DNA of 64,000 nucleotides from Parahaliea mediterranea (GCF_017255185.1 NZ_JAFKCZ010000003.1:1-64000); one strand, 5' to 3'; shown: positions 20,336 to 30,262, counted from the first letter of the stretch. The notes: generated by a model not told the origin, from the letters alone. Numbers and translations are program-made.

Positions 20336-22153
20336 TCAGCCCGCGGCGCTGCCATCCAGCACCAGATCCACGCGGCGATTGCGGGCGCGCCCCTCTGCCG
20401 TGGCGTTATCCGCCACCGGTCTGGCTTCACCGTAGCCCACCGCGCGAACCTGCTGCGCGCTGATGCCGTGCTTGTCGATCAGCAGAGCTCTTACCGCACT
20501 CGCCCTGCGCTCCGACAGCCACTGGTTGTAATCGTCGGGGCCGGTGTCATCGGTGTAGCCCTCCACCACGGCGGTGACACCCGGGTTACTCTGCAAAAAC
20601 GCCGCGGCGTTGGCGATTTCGGTGTCGAAGTCATGGGTGATGAGCGATGAATTGTGGGCAAAGCGCACATCCAGCTCCACCGCCACCCGGTTCTCGCCCG
20701 CGTCCCGGTAGCGATTGCTGCCGGACACCAGGCTGGCGAACAGGGCTTCCTTGTCGACAGTGACAGCCGGCGGCGGCTCCGGCGGGCACAGGGCCTTGCC
20801 GTTGGGGTCGTCGCCACGGGCCAGGTCGAGGTTCAATTCAGCCAACTTGTCGGCGTTGAGCCCCTCCATGTCCATCGCCGCCAGCAGCAGCCCCATATTG
20901 GCCAGGGTGCGGGCCTGTGAGCCCACGAGATCGGCCTGGGCGCTGGTGTAGGCGCGCTGGGTATCGAAGTATTCGTTCTGGGAGTCCAGCAGGTCGAGCA
21001 GGGTGCGCTGGCCGAGGTCGAACTGGTCGCGGTAGGCCCTGCGGGTTTTGTCCTGGGCCAGCAGATTGCGCTCCAGGTAGACCACCTGCTGTTGCAGGGC
21101 CCGGATATCGTTGAAGGCGATCATGGTTTCCTGACGGACATTGATACAGGCCTGCTTGCGCTCTTCGATGGCGGCATTGTAGCGGTTGTAGAACTCGCGC
21201 TTGCGCGCGCTGTCGGCACCGCCGCGGAACAGGTTGTAACTGGCGACCAGCTCCACCGCTTCCAGGTCGTAGCGGCCCTCAGCTCCGTCGGTATCGTGCT
21301 CGATCTCGTTGCGGTAACGCAGGTCCAGGCGCGGCATCATCGGGGCATTGGTGGCGTTCAATGCCGCCTGCGCGGCGCGCAGGTTTTCGATCGCCGCGTC
21401 GATCTCCGGGCTCTGCTCGTAGGCCAGGCTGAGGGCCGCGTCGCGCATCTCGGGAATCCGGCCGGCCGGCACCTCGGGCATCTCCAGACCGTCCGCCGGC
21501 AGGTTCCCCACCACGCGCTGGAAGCGGGTCGTCACGTCGTGCAGATTGCTCATCTCAGTGAGCAAATTGGACTCGGCCAACGCAACCCGGGCCGCGGCCT
21601 GCTCCAGGTCCACGCCCTGACTCACCCCGCCGCCGGTGCGCTCGGCGATTTTGTCGTAGACTTCACGGTGGACGATGTAGTTGTTCTCGGCAAATTGCAC
21701 CAGGTTCTGGTACCGCACAACATCGAGATAGGCCTGGGCGGCTTCCAGCGCGATATCCTGAGACGCACTTTGCAATTCGTAGTACTGGCTGAGCTTGCTA
21801 AAGCCCAGGCGGCGCACTTCCTCTCGGGTTTGGAAACCGTCAAACAGCATCTGGGTAATACTGAAGCGCGTGGCGTCTGGGGAATAATCGTCGAAGTCCA
21901 CCAGGGGGGTTTCTCGTTCCTCCCGGCCAATATCCGCGGTAACATCAACGCTGGGGTAGTAGCCGCCCTGGGCTGCACGCTGGGCTTCACGACTGGCTTC
22001 GAAGTTGTACCAGCTCGCCTGCACCCGAGGGTTGGTCATAACGGCCTGGGTCAGCGCCTGTTCAAAGTCGGTAACGGGCTGCGCCTGGGCAAACAAGTGT
22101 GTTGTACCGAGCACCGCCAGTAGCGTCCCTGCGATCTGATGCTTCCTTATCAT
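20336..22153 (-). CDS. TolC-family outer-membrane channel fused to an OmpA peptidoglycan-binding domain
   Basis: A 605-residue protein. A signal peptide (MIRKHQIAGTLLAVLGTTHLF) precedes a type I secretion TolC/LapE-like channel (about residues 25-445, with paired coiled-coil regions) and, after a Pro-rich linker (PPEPPPAV), an OmpA-like domain (about 475-600). The OmpA motif VRFAHNSSL, then GYTDDTGPDDYNQWLSERRA and NRRVDLVL, has the Asp and Arg that bind diaminopimelate. It is the likely outer-membrane partner of the LapB-LapC exporter encoded at 40789-44324. The start at 22153 is set by the signal peptide and AGGAA. Divergent from lapG. Confidence 0.93.
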   Translation of the reverse strand: MIRKHQIAGTLLAVLGTTHLFAQAQPVTDFEQALTQAVMTNPRVQASWYNFEASREAQRAAQGGYYPSVDVTADIGREERETPLVDFDDYSPDATRFSITQMLFDGFQTREEVRRLGFSKLSQYYELQSASQDIALEAAQAYLDVVRYQNLVQFAENNYIVHREVYDKIAERTGGGVSQGVDLEQAAARVALAESNLLTEMSNLHDVTTRFQRVVGNLPADGLEMPEVPAGRIPEMRDAALSLAYEQSPEIDAAIENLRAAQAALNATNAPMMPRLDLRYRNEIEHDTDGAEGRYDLEAVELVASYNLFRGGADSARKREFYNRYNAAIEERKQACINVRQETMIAFNDIRALQQQVVYLERNLLAQDKTRRAYRDQFDLGQRTLLDLLDSQNEYFDTQRAYTSAQADLVGSQARTLANMGLLLAAMDMEGLNADKLAELNLDLARGDDPNGKALCPPEPPPAVTVDKEALFASLVSGSNRYRDAGENRVAVELDVRFAHNSSLITHDFDTEIANAAAFLQSNPGVTAVVEGYTDDTGPDDYNQWLSERRASAVRALLIDKHGISAQQVRAVGYGEARPVADNATAEGRARNRRVDLVLDGSAAG

Positions 22154-22430
22154 GAACTCATTCCTGTTTTTTCGGCTGCGGCAGCAGGATTGCTGCACCT
22201 TGGAAAAACCCCGGCACGAGTATATGGATTACACGGAAAAAGTAACGTAAAACAGCGCATTATATGAACTGCTTCACAAATACCATGCCGGAATCGCGGA
22301 GCAATCGGCAATCACTCACGGCGAACGGGAATTGTGCTCTAAACTGACGCCCTGGATTACTCCCCGGCTTGGGGAGCAGCCGGGGCCGCTTCCGGCAGAG
22401 GGCCGGATAACATGCCATTGGGAATCTAAC
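22154..22430. promoter_or_regulatory. Divergent intergenic region between tolC-ompA and lapG
   Basis: About 277 bases with no gene. The central part (22225-22290) is AT-rich, with TATATGG and TTATATGAAC segments that could be -10 elements for the two directions. A GC-rich imperfect stem (GGGGAGCAGCCGGGGCC) lies at 22370-22390. No known operator was recognised. Confidence 0.35.
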
Positions 22431-23114
22431 ATGTCACAGCGTGCCTTGTCAGCTTTGACATTGGGAATGGCGCTGCTCCTAGGCGTCTTGATGGCGGGCA
22501 CCCTGGCGCTTGCCACGGTGGACCTGGACCGTATGCAACGCCTGGCCGCGGAGCGCTACGGGCAACAAACCGCCGCCACCGTGGCCGAATGGCGCAAGCT
22601 GATCGACGACATTACACCGCTGCCCGATGCGGAGAAGCTTTCGCGGGTAAACCGCTTCTTCAATGAGCGTGTTGTCTGGAAACAGGACGCCGAAATCTGG
22701 CGACAGAATGATTACTGGGCCACTCCGCTGGAAACGCTGGGCCGGGGACTGGGCGATTGCGAGGATTTCAGCGTCGCCAAGTACATGACCTTGCTATTGG
22801 CAGGCGTTGAAATCGAAAAACTGCGCATTACCTATGTCAAGGCGCAGATGGGTGGCGCATACAGCAAGGTCTTCGAGGCGCACATGGTATTGGCTTACTA
22901 CGCTTCTCCCGCCGCGGACCCGGATGTCCTGGACAATATGATCGACGAGATCCGCCCCGCATCCCGACGCCCCGACCTCAAGCCGGTATTCGGCTTCAAT
23001 AGCCAGGGCCTGTGGGTGCGCGGAGCGGTGGCCCCAGCCACTCGCAATCCCGGCGCCAAACTGTCGCGCTGGCGCGATCTCCTGCAACGCATGGCCGCGG
23101 ATGGCCTGGGATAG
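22431..23114 (+). CDS. lapG: LapG-type periplasmic cysteine protease (transglutaminase-like)
   Basis: A 227-residue protein of the bacterial transglutaminase-like cysteine protease family. An N-terminal hydrophobic export segment (ALTLGMALLLGVLMAGTLALA) is followed by the catalytic domain. The triad is visible: Cys110 in GLGDCEDFS, His151 in EAHMVLAYY and Asp168 in VLDNM. In Pseudomonas, LapG cuts the LapA adhesin after a TAAG di-alanine site and frees the cell from the surface; the adhesin at 33263-40009 has that site. It is 27 bases upstream of lapD, an operon. Confidence 0.95.
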   Translation: MSQRALSALTLGMALLLGVLMAGTLALATVDLDRMQRLAAERYGQQTAATVAEWRKLIDDITPLPDAEKLSRVNRFFNERVVWKQDAEIWRQNDYWATPLETLGRGLGDCEDFSVAKYMTLLLAGVEIEKLRITYVKAQMGGAYSKVFEAHMVLAYYASPAADPDVLDNMIDEIRPASRRPDLKPVFGFNSQGLWVRGAVAPATRNPGAKLSRWRDLLQRMAADGLG

Positions 23115-23141
23115 GGCCCCGAGGATAGGAGCAAAAAATCG

Positions 23142-25070
23142 ATGTCTCTATTTAAACAACTCTGGCTCGCAATCTGCGTACTACTCGTGCTGGTTTTTGG
23201 CGGCAGCTTCATTGTGAGCAGCCTGTCCGCCAAGCGCTATCTCGAACAACAGCTGTATATGAAGAACAGCGACAACGCGGCCGCCCTGGCACTGTCCCTC
23301 ACCCAGCAGGACGCAGACCCGGTGCTACTCGAGTTGACGCTCGCGGCCCAGTTCGACACTGGTCACTATGAAATGATCGAACTGGTGGACCCGGAGGGCC
23401 AGGTGGTGGTGCGCCGCACCGACAACCAGCACATGAGCGGGGCACCCGCGTGGTTCACCAGGATGCTGCCCATTGAAGTGGAGCCCGGCTACGCACAGGT
23501 GCAAAAAGGCTGGCAGCAGGTGGGCACTCTCAGCCTGCGGAGCCATTCACGATTTGCCTACCAAGAACTCTGGGAGAGCACGCAGCAACTGGCGCTGGTA
23601 TTCCTCGGAGCGATGCTGCTCGCCGGCCTGGTGGGCAATGTGATGCTGCGCCGTATTCTGCGCCCGCTGGACGACGTGGTCGACCAGGCCGTGGCCATCG
23701 GCGACCGTCGCTTCGTGACCACGGACGAACCCTACACACTCGAGTTCAAGCGGCTAGTGAGCGCCATGAACACCCTCTCGGCGCGCATTCGCGACATGCT
23801 GCGGCAGGAGGCCAGGCGCCTGGAAAAATGGCAGCGCGACTCGCATATCGACAAGGTTACCGGGCTGCTGAATCGCGAGCCCTTTATGCAGTCACTCGAC
23901 GCCGCGATGCAGAGCGACGACGTAAACGCCACCGGCACGCTGACCCTCATCCGTCTCGGCGGGCTCGCCCAGCTCAACCAGGTCTACGGCCGCAAGGTCA
24001 TTGACGGCCTGCTGGAGGATCTCGGCGACGCCCTCAATGCCATTGTCTCCGCCCACAGCCGCTGGGGCGCCTCCCGGCTCAATGGCTCCGACTTTGCGGT
24101 ATTGTCGCCTAGGGCGGTCGAACCCAAGAAAGTCGCCACCGAGGTGCAGGACGCCATGCGGCACGTACTGGAACGCCGTTCCATGCTGGACGATGTCACC
24201 CTGCCGGTGGCGGCCACCGTCTATGTGCACGGCGAAAGCGTTAGCGAGGTACTGACCCGCCTGGACGCCGCCCTGCTGGCCACCGATCGGGAGGGCGAGT
24301 CGAGCGTGAACATCGCCTTCAAGGGCGACGTGCAGATGCTGCCGATGCGCGAGCAGATGGATCGTTGGCGCGAGATCTTCGACAAGGCACTGACCGAAAA
24401 ACTGTTCACCCTGGAGCCCTACCCCGTCGTCGGTCTCGACGGCCGCCCGATTCACTACGAATCCCCCGCGCGCCTGCCGTGGCAAGGCGAGGTGCTGTCC
24501 GCCGGCGCTTTTCTGCCCTGGATCAACCGGCTGGAAATGTCCAGCGACCTGGACCGCGCCATCATCGAACTGGCCCTGGAAATGATCGAGCGCCGCCAGG
24601 AACCCATCTGCATCAACCTGTCGGTGGCGTCCGTGGTGGAGCTGGACTTCCCGACCTGGCTCGCGCGCCGCCTGGCCAGCCGTCCCGAGGCCGCCGCCAG
24701 GCTGTGGCTGGAAGTGCCCGAGGCCATGGCCTTCCGCCACCTGGGCAACTTCAAGAAACTGTGCGAGCGCGCCAAGGCCTACAATTGCAAGCTCGGCATC
24801 GAGCACGTGGGACACCAACTCGCCGAACTCGGGCAACTGCACGATGTGGGCCTGGATTACCTCAAGGTGGACGTGGCTTTCGTCCGCGATATCGACAGCA
24901 ACGGCGGCAACCAGACCCTGCTGCGCACCTTGTGCACCGTGGGCCATTCGATCGGCGTCCAGGTTATCGCCGAGGGCGTGCAAACCGACGCCGAATGGCG
25001 GGCCCTGGAGGAGCTGGGCATCGACGGCGCCACGGGCCCCATCGTCACGGCTCGCGGCAACGGTCGATAG
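23142..25070 (+). CDS. lapD: LapD-type c-di-GMP receptor with degenerate GGDEF and EAL domains
   Basis: A 642-residue inner-membrane protein. Its order is membrane helix 1 (about 7-27), a periplasmic LapD/MoxY domain (to about 145, with GWQQVGTLSLRSH carrying the conserved Trp), helix 2 (about 150-170), HAMP, then GGDEF and EAL domains. GGDEF is reduced to NGSDF and EAL to LEPYPVV, with IEHVGHQL in place of the DDFG loop, so neither enzyme should work. Known LapD binds c-di-GMP with its EAL domain and then sequesters LapG. It is paired with lapG just upstream. Confidence 0.95.
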   Translation: MSLFKQLWLAICVLLVLVFGGSFIVSSLSAKRYLEQQLYMKNSDNAAALALSLTQQDADPVLLELTLAAQFDTGHYEMIELVDPEGQVVVRRTDNQHMSGAPAWFTRMLPIEVEPGYAQVQKGWQQVGTLSLRSHSRFAYQELWESTQQLALVFLGAMLLAGLVGNVMLRRILRPLDDVVDQAVAIGDRRFVTTDEPYTLEFKRLVSAMNTLSARIRDMLRQEARRLEKWQRDSHIDKVTGLLNREPFMQSLDAAMQSDDVNATGTLTLIRLGGLAQLNQVYGRKVIDGLLEDLGDALNAIVSAHSRWGASRLNGSDFAVLSPRAVEPKKVATEVQDAMRHVLERRSMLDDVTLPVAATVYVHGESVSEVLTRLDAALLATDREGESSVNIAFKGDVQMLPMREQMDRWREIFDKALTEKLFTLEPYPVVGLDGRPIHYESPARLPWQGEVLSAGAFLPWINRLEMSSDLDRAIIELALEMIERRQEPICINLSVASVVELDFPTWLARRLASRPEAAARLWLEVPEAMAFRHLGNFKKLCERAKAYNCKLGIEHVGHQLAELGQLHDVGLDYLKVDVAFVRDIDSNGGNQTLLRTLCTVGHSIGVQVIAEGVQTDAEWRALEELGIDGATGPIVTARGNGR

Positions 25071-25074
25071 AAGG

Positions 25075-25392
25075 TCAGTCGTCCCCGATCAGGTCCAGCC
25101 TGCCGCTTATTTCACTGCGCAGGCGTTGGCGGGCGAGCATTTTCTCGCGGGCGGATTCGGGGAGTTCGGTGAATAGGATGACGCCCTTGCTGACTAACAG
25201 CTCGACAAGATCCTCGAGGACGCGGACGAAGTCGAGGTCGGAGGCACTGAGATGCTGACCTACACTGTCACCGAACCCGGAGACATACTCCAACAGCTCA
25301 GGATCGTTTGCTGCGATAGTATGATAGCCCTCCAGTGGAGTATGACTCACTGACAGAATATGACCGCTTTCATTGCGTATCACGTAGGGCAC
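25075..25392 (-). CDS. Conserved hypothetical protein, 105 residues
   Basis: A small cytoplasmic protein of a gammaproteobacterial family with the opening PYVIRNESGHILSVS and the pattern of acidic helices (NDPELLEYV, LDFVRVLEDLVELL, ARQRLRSEISGRLDLI). Members are often labelled tryptophan-synthase-beta-like without functional basis. It starts with GTG behind GGTGA. It is convergent with lapD, four bases from its stop, and downstream of the pilin operon. Function unknown. Confidence 0.75.
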   Translation of the reverse strand: MPYVIRNESGHILSVSHTPLEGYHTIAANDPELLEYVSGFGDSVGQHLSASDLDFVRVLEDLVELLVSKGVILFTELPESAREKMLARQRLRSEISGRLDLIGDD

Positions 25393-25432
25393 AGTTTCAC
25401 CACTTACTTTATACGATTCGTAGACCCAATCT

Positions 25433-25741
25433 TCAACGAGCTAGTAGCTCGACATAGGCCTGAAAATTCGTGTCCTTGAACGTCTCTCCAGGAAACTCCA
25501 CGCATTCTATCACTGAGAGAGTCGGTGAGCGACGGTCCTGCATATCAAATGACATCGTTCCCTGGGCAACAACCATGGCCTCTTCAGCCGTATCCGCCTG
25601 CACCATCACCAGAGCATGAATACCGGTTTTCGCCAACACCTGGCAGTCAAAGTTCTTGACTGGCATTCGCGGCACAGCACCTGCGGTGAAACTACCAGCT
25701 AATAACACCACTAGCACTGCAAATCGTGTCCATCTAAACAT
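25433..25741 (-). CDS. Small exported protein at the end of the pilin operon
   Basis: A 102-residue protein with a signal peptide (MFRWTRFAVLVVLLAGSFTAGA) and two cysteines in the mature part (NFDCQVL and VIECVEF). The ATG at 25741 follows GGTGAG and lies 23 bases past the pilE stop, so it is probably the last gene of the operon. I do not recognise the family. A role as a periplasmic accessory of pilus assembly would be a guess from position only. Confidence 0.75.
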   Translation of the reverse strand: MFRWTRFAVLVVLLAGSFTAGAVPRMPVKNFDCQVLAKTGIHALVMVQADTAEEAMVVAQGTMSFDMQDRRSPTLSVIECVEFPGETFKDTNFQAYVELLAR

Positions 25742-25764
25742 AGCTCTCACCCTAAAATTATCAG

Positions 25765-26220
25765 TTACCAACACTCATTCTGCGTCGTACCCGTAGCACT
25801 TTTTGTTCCGGAGGAATCAAGACTAAAGGAAGTGCAGCGCGCGTCTTTGACCTGAGGCGACGACACCCTCGGGGTCGCCGTGAGCCGATAACAGGTGGCA
25901 ATACCCGCTCCACAGCCAACCGCTTGTACGGCGTAATGCCCTTCTTCGGTGATATACGGATCGGGCAAGCCGAGATCCGTCAAGTCCTCGGTATATCTAT
26001 TGCGGTCGAGCATGAATTGCTCCTGACGGTTGGCCACATCCATCAGCGCCGACTTGGCCTCACTACGCCGCCCCTTCTGCAAACTACCCTGGTAGGACGG
26101 CAAAGCCACGGCCATCAACAGGCCGACGATAACCACCACAATGATCACCTCAATCAACGTAAAACCCGATTCGCCATACTGTGCAGGATTACCATTGCGG
26201 TGAACTTGCCGAATCCTCAC
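25765..26220 (-). CDS. pilE: Type IV minor pilin PilE
   Basis: A 151-residue prepilin. The class III leader is cleaved at GESG/FTLIEVIIVVVIVGLLM (cleavage after Gly18), with Glu at +5, followed by the hydrophobic helix and a globular domain. Four cysteines in the C-terminal half (VGCGAG, TCYRL, DARCTS, ECW) could form two disulfides. The ATG overlaps the stop of pilY1 by one base. In Pseudomonas, PilE is a core minor pilin linking the tip complex to the pilus. Confidence 0.93.
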   Translation of the reverse strand: MRIRQVHRNGNPAQYGESGFTLIEVIIVVVIVGLLMAVALPSYQGSLQKGRRSEAKSALMDVANRQEQFMLDRNRYTEDLTDLGLPDPYITEEGHYAVQAVGCGAGIATCYRLTATPRVSSPQVKDARCTSFSLDSSGTKSATGTTQNECW

Positions 26221-29200
26221 TAGAATTGCTCCTGGAACCAGTGAGTGCCATAGGGACGGGGCACGGTTTTTCCTGTGTTATACATTCCGTCTTCACCACT
26301 ACCAGGCGCCAAAGGGATGTATAGTCCGGGCGGAGGATCAATACAATCCTCTCCCTCCTCGCAAGGAGGACGAGGTGGAACGATAGGGGGCGGGATATCG
26401 GGTATAGTCGGTCCCAGAGGGATATAATCCCAATCGCCATTGTACAGATCCACAATGTACATACGGCCACTTCCGGCCTGGGGCTCACAGACATTGATCG
26501 CATCTACCAGGTTGGCCGGCGTAAAGGTGGAAACATATACCGTGCCATCAATCGTCAACGTCTTGGAAAGGCTTTTCTCGCCGAGCCCCTGCAGATCGAA
26601 TCGCCAACCATTAGCAGCACGCAATGCCTCCAGGGCCGCGGCCTGCTCTTCCTCCGTCCCTGTTGTAATCAGATTGTTTGTGACATCGAGCAAGTCATTG
26701 TCAACAAGGGGCATTGAACATCGGAAATCCGCTGTCCCCGGGTCGGCACAATCGGCAGCACTCGGGCGCGGTGTGATGTAGGGAGTGACGGCCGGATCGC
26801 GAATCATGTAAACACGATTGACAACATCTGTGCCATTGGGATTAGTCCGATCGCCGGACCCAATGATCAACGCGTTCATCGCCTGGCCGTTGAAACGAAT
26901 TCTAACCATATCCGGGGCGTTGAAGAAACGCCTATCGGTAACCGCAGTACCACGATTGAGACTGGCCAGTCGATTAACTTGCCAAACCTCCTGACTGGCC
27001 CCAGGCAAGGTATTGCCAGGCATATCCACCCGCCAGAGGTTACCGCCAGTGTCTGCAAAATAGATGCGATCAGCCAACCGGTCTGCATTACTGTCCACCA
27101 GGGTCACCCCTGCCGCCACCGAATGGTGAAGATTGGATGCTGACAGGTTCGTGGCGCTATTCACTGCCGGCGTTACGCTCCACACCAGCGCACCGGTTTG
27201 CGCGTCGACAATATAAACACCCCGCCCAACACTGTCCTGTGTAGCGAGACCATAGCCATCCTTATTGGTATCGTAGCCACCGCCGAATACCAGCACCGGC
27301 CTGGGTTCCCCCGAGGCGTCTCGATAACCGGGAATGCGAGTGACCACGGGCTCGGACCAGGTCTGCCCCATCAGCTCGAAACCACTAACATCCGGGCCGA
27401 TTCGCCACATAAAGGCAGGGGTATCCGGGTTCGAAAGATCGAGGGCATAATAGGACTTGCCCCCGCGACGCATACCCAAAAAGACCCAGACCTTGTCCCC
27501 ACCGCCCACATCTATGGTTCCATCGCCATTGGCATCATAAGTATAGGCCACCGGCGTTAAATCCATGCCGTAAATGTTTGCGTTCGATATCGCATTGCGA
27601 CGGCGGTCCGGCAAGATCGGCGCCAACTCCTTCGGAAAGAAGGCCCAGTCCTCGACACCATCGTCCGCGCTAAACATATGAACAAAGCCATGATTGGTAC
27701 CCACCACCAAACGCAAATCGGGGTTCTCTTCGGAATAACCGCCCCTTGCGCCATAGTTGAGTATCAAGGGTTGACTGTGCAGGATATCCCCCAGTACCCA
27801 CGACCGGGGCTGATCCCTATTGCCGCTATCGGAACTGAAGGCATCAAAGCCTCGTGCCCATGCGATCTGGCGTGAAAACGCCGCGTAAGTCGAGGCGCCG
27901 AACAACTCGTACACAGCCTGATCATCTGCAACACCCAGCGCCTCGGCTGTGACATTGGTAGTATTGAAGGGCTGAAGCGCACCACCAGTACCAGTGTTGA
28001 TATAAATATTGCGGGTTGCTGGATCTCTTGCTGCCAGTAGGGCCCCAACACCACCTTTATCCACCGAACCACCATCCGGAGAGCTGCTACCCCAATAGGT
28101 CACAGCACTGTCCTTGATGTATCCGGTTTCCGGATCTATAGCAGTATCCCCGTTGGCATCCACCAATACAGCCTCCCCGCTCTCATCCAACGTGACTCTT
28201 AGTTTCTTGATATTACCGATCCAGTCCACGCTCTCGCCAGGTTTGAACATGGCGTAGAACACCTCCTCCCGACTCTGGGTGCGGTTAAAGGTATTCACCG
28301 CAACCGCGGGGGCAGTGAACGTGGTCGCCGTCGAAAGGATGCTTGTAATCGCCCCCTGAAAGGCGCTGGCAAGCTCCTGGGCATTACTGGCGGTGTAGTA
28401 CTCGCCCTTGCCTTTCTCGGCGGTATCCCGCAGCAGCTCCTGGTCCGTCGCAAAGCCGATGGTATAGGTAATACCATACTGGCTGCCATTGCTCGGATCA
28501 TCATCCAAATCCGTGTTGGCCATGTACTCCGCCAGCTCCGGCATGCAGCTCTTGGTATTGTTACCATTTGCATCCCGGTAACGATTGCAGGTTTTACCCG
28601 TTAATGTTTCGATACTAGAGTTGGCGTCCGTATCGTTCTGCGGAAAACCATCAGTCATCACAATGACATAGGTATTGGCGCAGTCTGTGACTGGGGAAAT
28701 ATAGTTGCTTCCGCTCTGGGCCAGCTGATCGCGCGGCAACACATCCCAAACGCCCCTGCTATCGCTACCAGCACGGGCCTGGCTTCCATAGACCACCGAA
28801 CTGCCCGACATGTAACGATAGGCCTCGTAAAAAGACTCGCATAGCGGCGTACTGCCCCCGTGGTCGATCAAGTTGATCATAGTCACCAGGTTGTCTCGGT
28901 CGGCTTCGCTCATATCCTCGACAATACGCTGTACAATTCGCCCCCCCTGGCTGTAATTAAACTCCATCAGGCCAAAGTCGACGCCTTTATTCGTGCTGAT
29001 CAAAGTACTCACCACCTCTTGGGCGATTGAAAGACGACTGCGCGGCTCCACCAGCGAGTCATCGTGATACCAGTCAAGGTAGTGAGATGTGTAGAATGTA
29101 TAGGCTTGGTTTCCCCAGTCTACCGACGCATCCGGCGCCGGCCCGTACTCCTGCCCGTTCGCCACGTTGTCCTGAGGGTAGCCACTGGCAAGCCCAAGTC

Positions 29201-30140
29201 CATTGTCGGGATTACCGGAATCCACATCATCGCGACATTCGGCATGCGTAGGTGTCTGATCCTGCGCGCTAAGCGCTTCCCAGCTGCCGGGCACGACAGT
29301 TTCGTTCTCACAAACGCGAACTCGGCTGCTGTAGTACTGCCAGCTCGTTACCTCTTCGTATTCAGGGGCGGTTTGATTCTGATAACAGCCTCGCCCCCCC
29401 TCGACCGTCAGCGGGGTTGTCCCGTTAGGGCAGTTGTTGCTGTTACCGGATGGACTTCCCCGACGAACCCAGCCAGCGAGAGGCTGAGTGGTAGTAACAC
29501 TCTCGTAACAGCCCTGCAGTGACGAGGAATCATCCACCATCAGCCAGCTGTTGGGACAGTAAGGGTTGATATATATTCCCAAGGATGGAATGCTGAACCG
29601 GTAGCTGTAGCCCTGACGACGCACAAGCTTGGGTGCGGGCTCTAGAGTCGTCTCTTGCGTGTAACAACCGCGGGGATTAGCTTGGCTACGATAAACCGAA
29701 TCATCGGGGCACTGCCAGGAACACTGCCCCTGCTGAGTAGTGGAATCCACCCAGCGCCTGGCTCGTGTTACCGTCACTTGGCCATTGACATCTAAATTTT
29801 CATAGGACGAAGCACAGCGATTCTGGGAGGCTGAAAACCAGTTATTGCTGTCAGGGCTTGGCACGCTGTTACCGGTCGTCCAGTATAACCTTCCCGGGGG
29901 AAAGCTAACCTCGTAGTCCGAATCCGGATCATAAGGAGGGCGCTGCTGATCCACCTCAGTAGACATGCTACCCGAATCGTCGAAAACGATCAGTACCTTC
30001 GGACGCCCGCCCACACCTGTGCCGTCATAGCTCGCCTTGTAGATCTCTGTATCATCTGCTTGCGCGCCAGACCCAAGGATACTCACAGCCATTGCAGCTG
30101 TCCAACTCAGCGTGATACTACGAAAAACCTGCCTAAACAT
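26220..30140 (-). CDS. pilY1: PilY1-type pilus tip adhesin and assembly factor
   Basis: A 1306-residue exported protein. A signal peptide (TLSWTAAMAVSILGSGAQA) is followed by a von Willebrand A region with the MIDAS motif DDSGSMS (residues 54-60). Unusually, the domain is interrupted by a Cys-rich stretch (about 100-310). The C-terminal half is the PilY1 beta-propeller (VVGTNHGFVHMFSADDG, LDLSNPDTPAFMWRIG), with a calcium-loop-like DANGDGTIDVGGGD. The tail is Pro-rich (IPDIPPPIVPPRPP). PilY1 sits at the pilus tip, promotes extension and mediates adhesion and surface sensing. The ATG at 30140 starts the signal peptide. Confidence 0.95.
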   Translation of the reverse strand: MFRQVFRSITLSWTAAMAVSILGSGAQADDTEIYKASYDGTGVGGRPKVLIVFDDSGSMSTEVDQQRPPYDPDSDYEVSFPPGRLYWTTGNSVPSPDSNNWFSASQNRCASSYENLDVNGQVTVTRARRWVDSTTQQGQCSWQCPDDSVYRSQANPRGCYTQETTLEPAPKLVRRQGYSYRFSIPSLGIYINPYCPNSWLMVDDSSSLQGCYESVTTTQPLAGWVRRGSPSGNSNNCPNGTTPLTVEGGRGCYQNQTAPEYEEVTSWQYYSSRVRVCENETVVPGSWEALSAQDQTPTHAECRDDVDSGNPDNGLGLASGYPQDNVANGQEYGPAPDASVDWGNQAYTFYTSHYLDWYHDDSLVEPRSRLSIAQEVVSTLISTNKGVDFGLMEFNYSQGGRIVQRIVEDMSEADRDNLVTMINLIDHGGSTPLCESFYEAYRYMSGSSVVYGSQARAGSDSRGVWDVLPRDQLAQSGSNYISPVTDCANTYVIVMTDGFPQNDTDANSSIETLTGKTCNRYRDANGNNTKSCMPELAEYMANTDLDDDPSNGSQYGITYTIGFATDQELLRDTAEKGKGEYYTASNAQELASAFQGAITSILSTATTFTAPAVAVNTFNRTQSREEVFYAMFKPGESVDWIGNIKKLRVTLDESGEAVLVDANGDTAIDPETGYIKDSAVTYWGSSSPDGGSVDKGGVGALLAARDPATRNIYINTGTGGALQPFNTTNVTAEALGVADDQAVYELFGASTYAAFSRQIAWARGFDAFSSDSGNRDQPRSWVLGDILHSQPLILNYGARGGYSEENPDLRLVVGTNHGFVHMFSADDGVEDWAFFPKELAPILPDRRRNAISNANIYGMDLTPVAYTYDANGDGTIDVGGGDKVWVFLGMRRGGKSYYALDLSNPDTPAFMWRIGPDVSGFELMGQTWSEPVVTRIPGYRDASGEPRPVLVFGGGYDTNKDGYGLATQDSVGRGVYIVDAQTGALVWSVTPAVNSATNLSASNLHHSVAAGVTLVDSNADRLADRIYFADTGGNLWRVDMPGNTLPGASQEVWQVNRLASLNRGTAVTDRRFFNAPDMVRIRFNGQAMNALIIGSGDRTNPNGTDVVNRVYMIRDPAVTPYITPRPSAADCADPGTADFRCSMPLVDNDLLDVTNNLITTGTEEEQAAALEALRAANGWRFDLQGLGEKSLSKTLTIDGTVYVSTFTPANLVDAINVCEPQAGSGRMYIVDLYNGDWDYIPLGPTIPDIPPPIVPPRPPCEEGEDCIDPPPGLYIPLAPGSGEDGMYNTGKTVPRPYGTHWFQEQF

Positions 30141-30262
30141 AAGCCCCCCTCTCCCAGAGAACTTAGTCCTCCGGGCTACGTAAAATATTTTCAGTTCTCT
30201 GAATCCGCTAACAGCTATCATTGCCATTATCCGTTTTGACCTGACAATACCTATTCAGAAGC

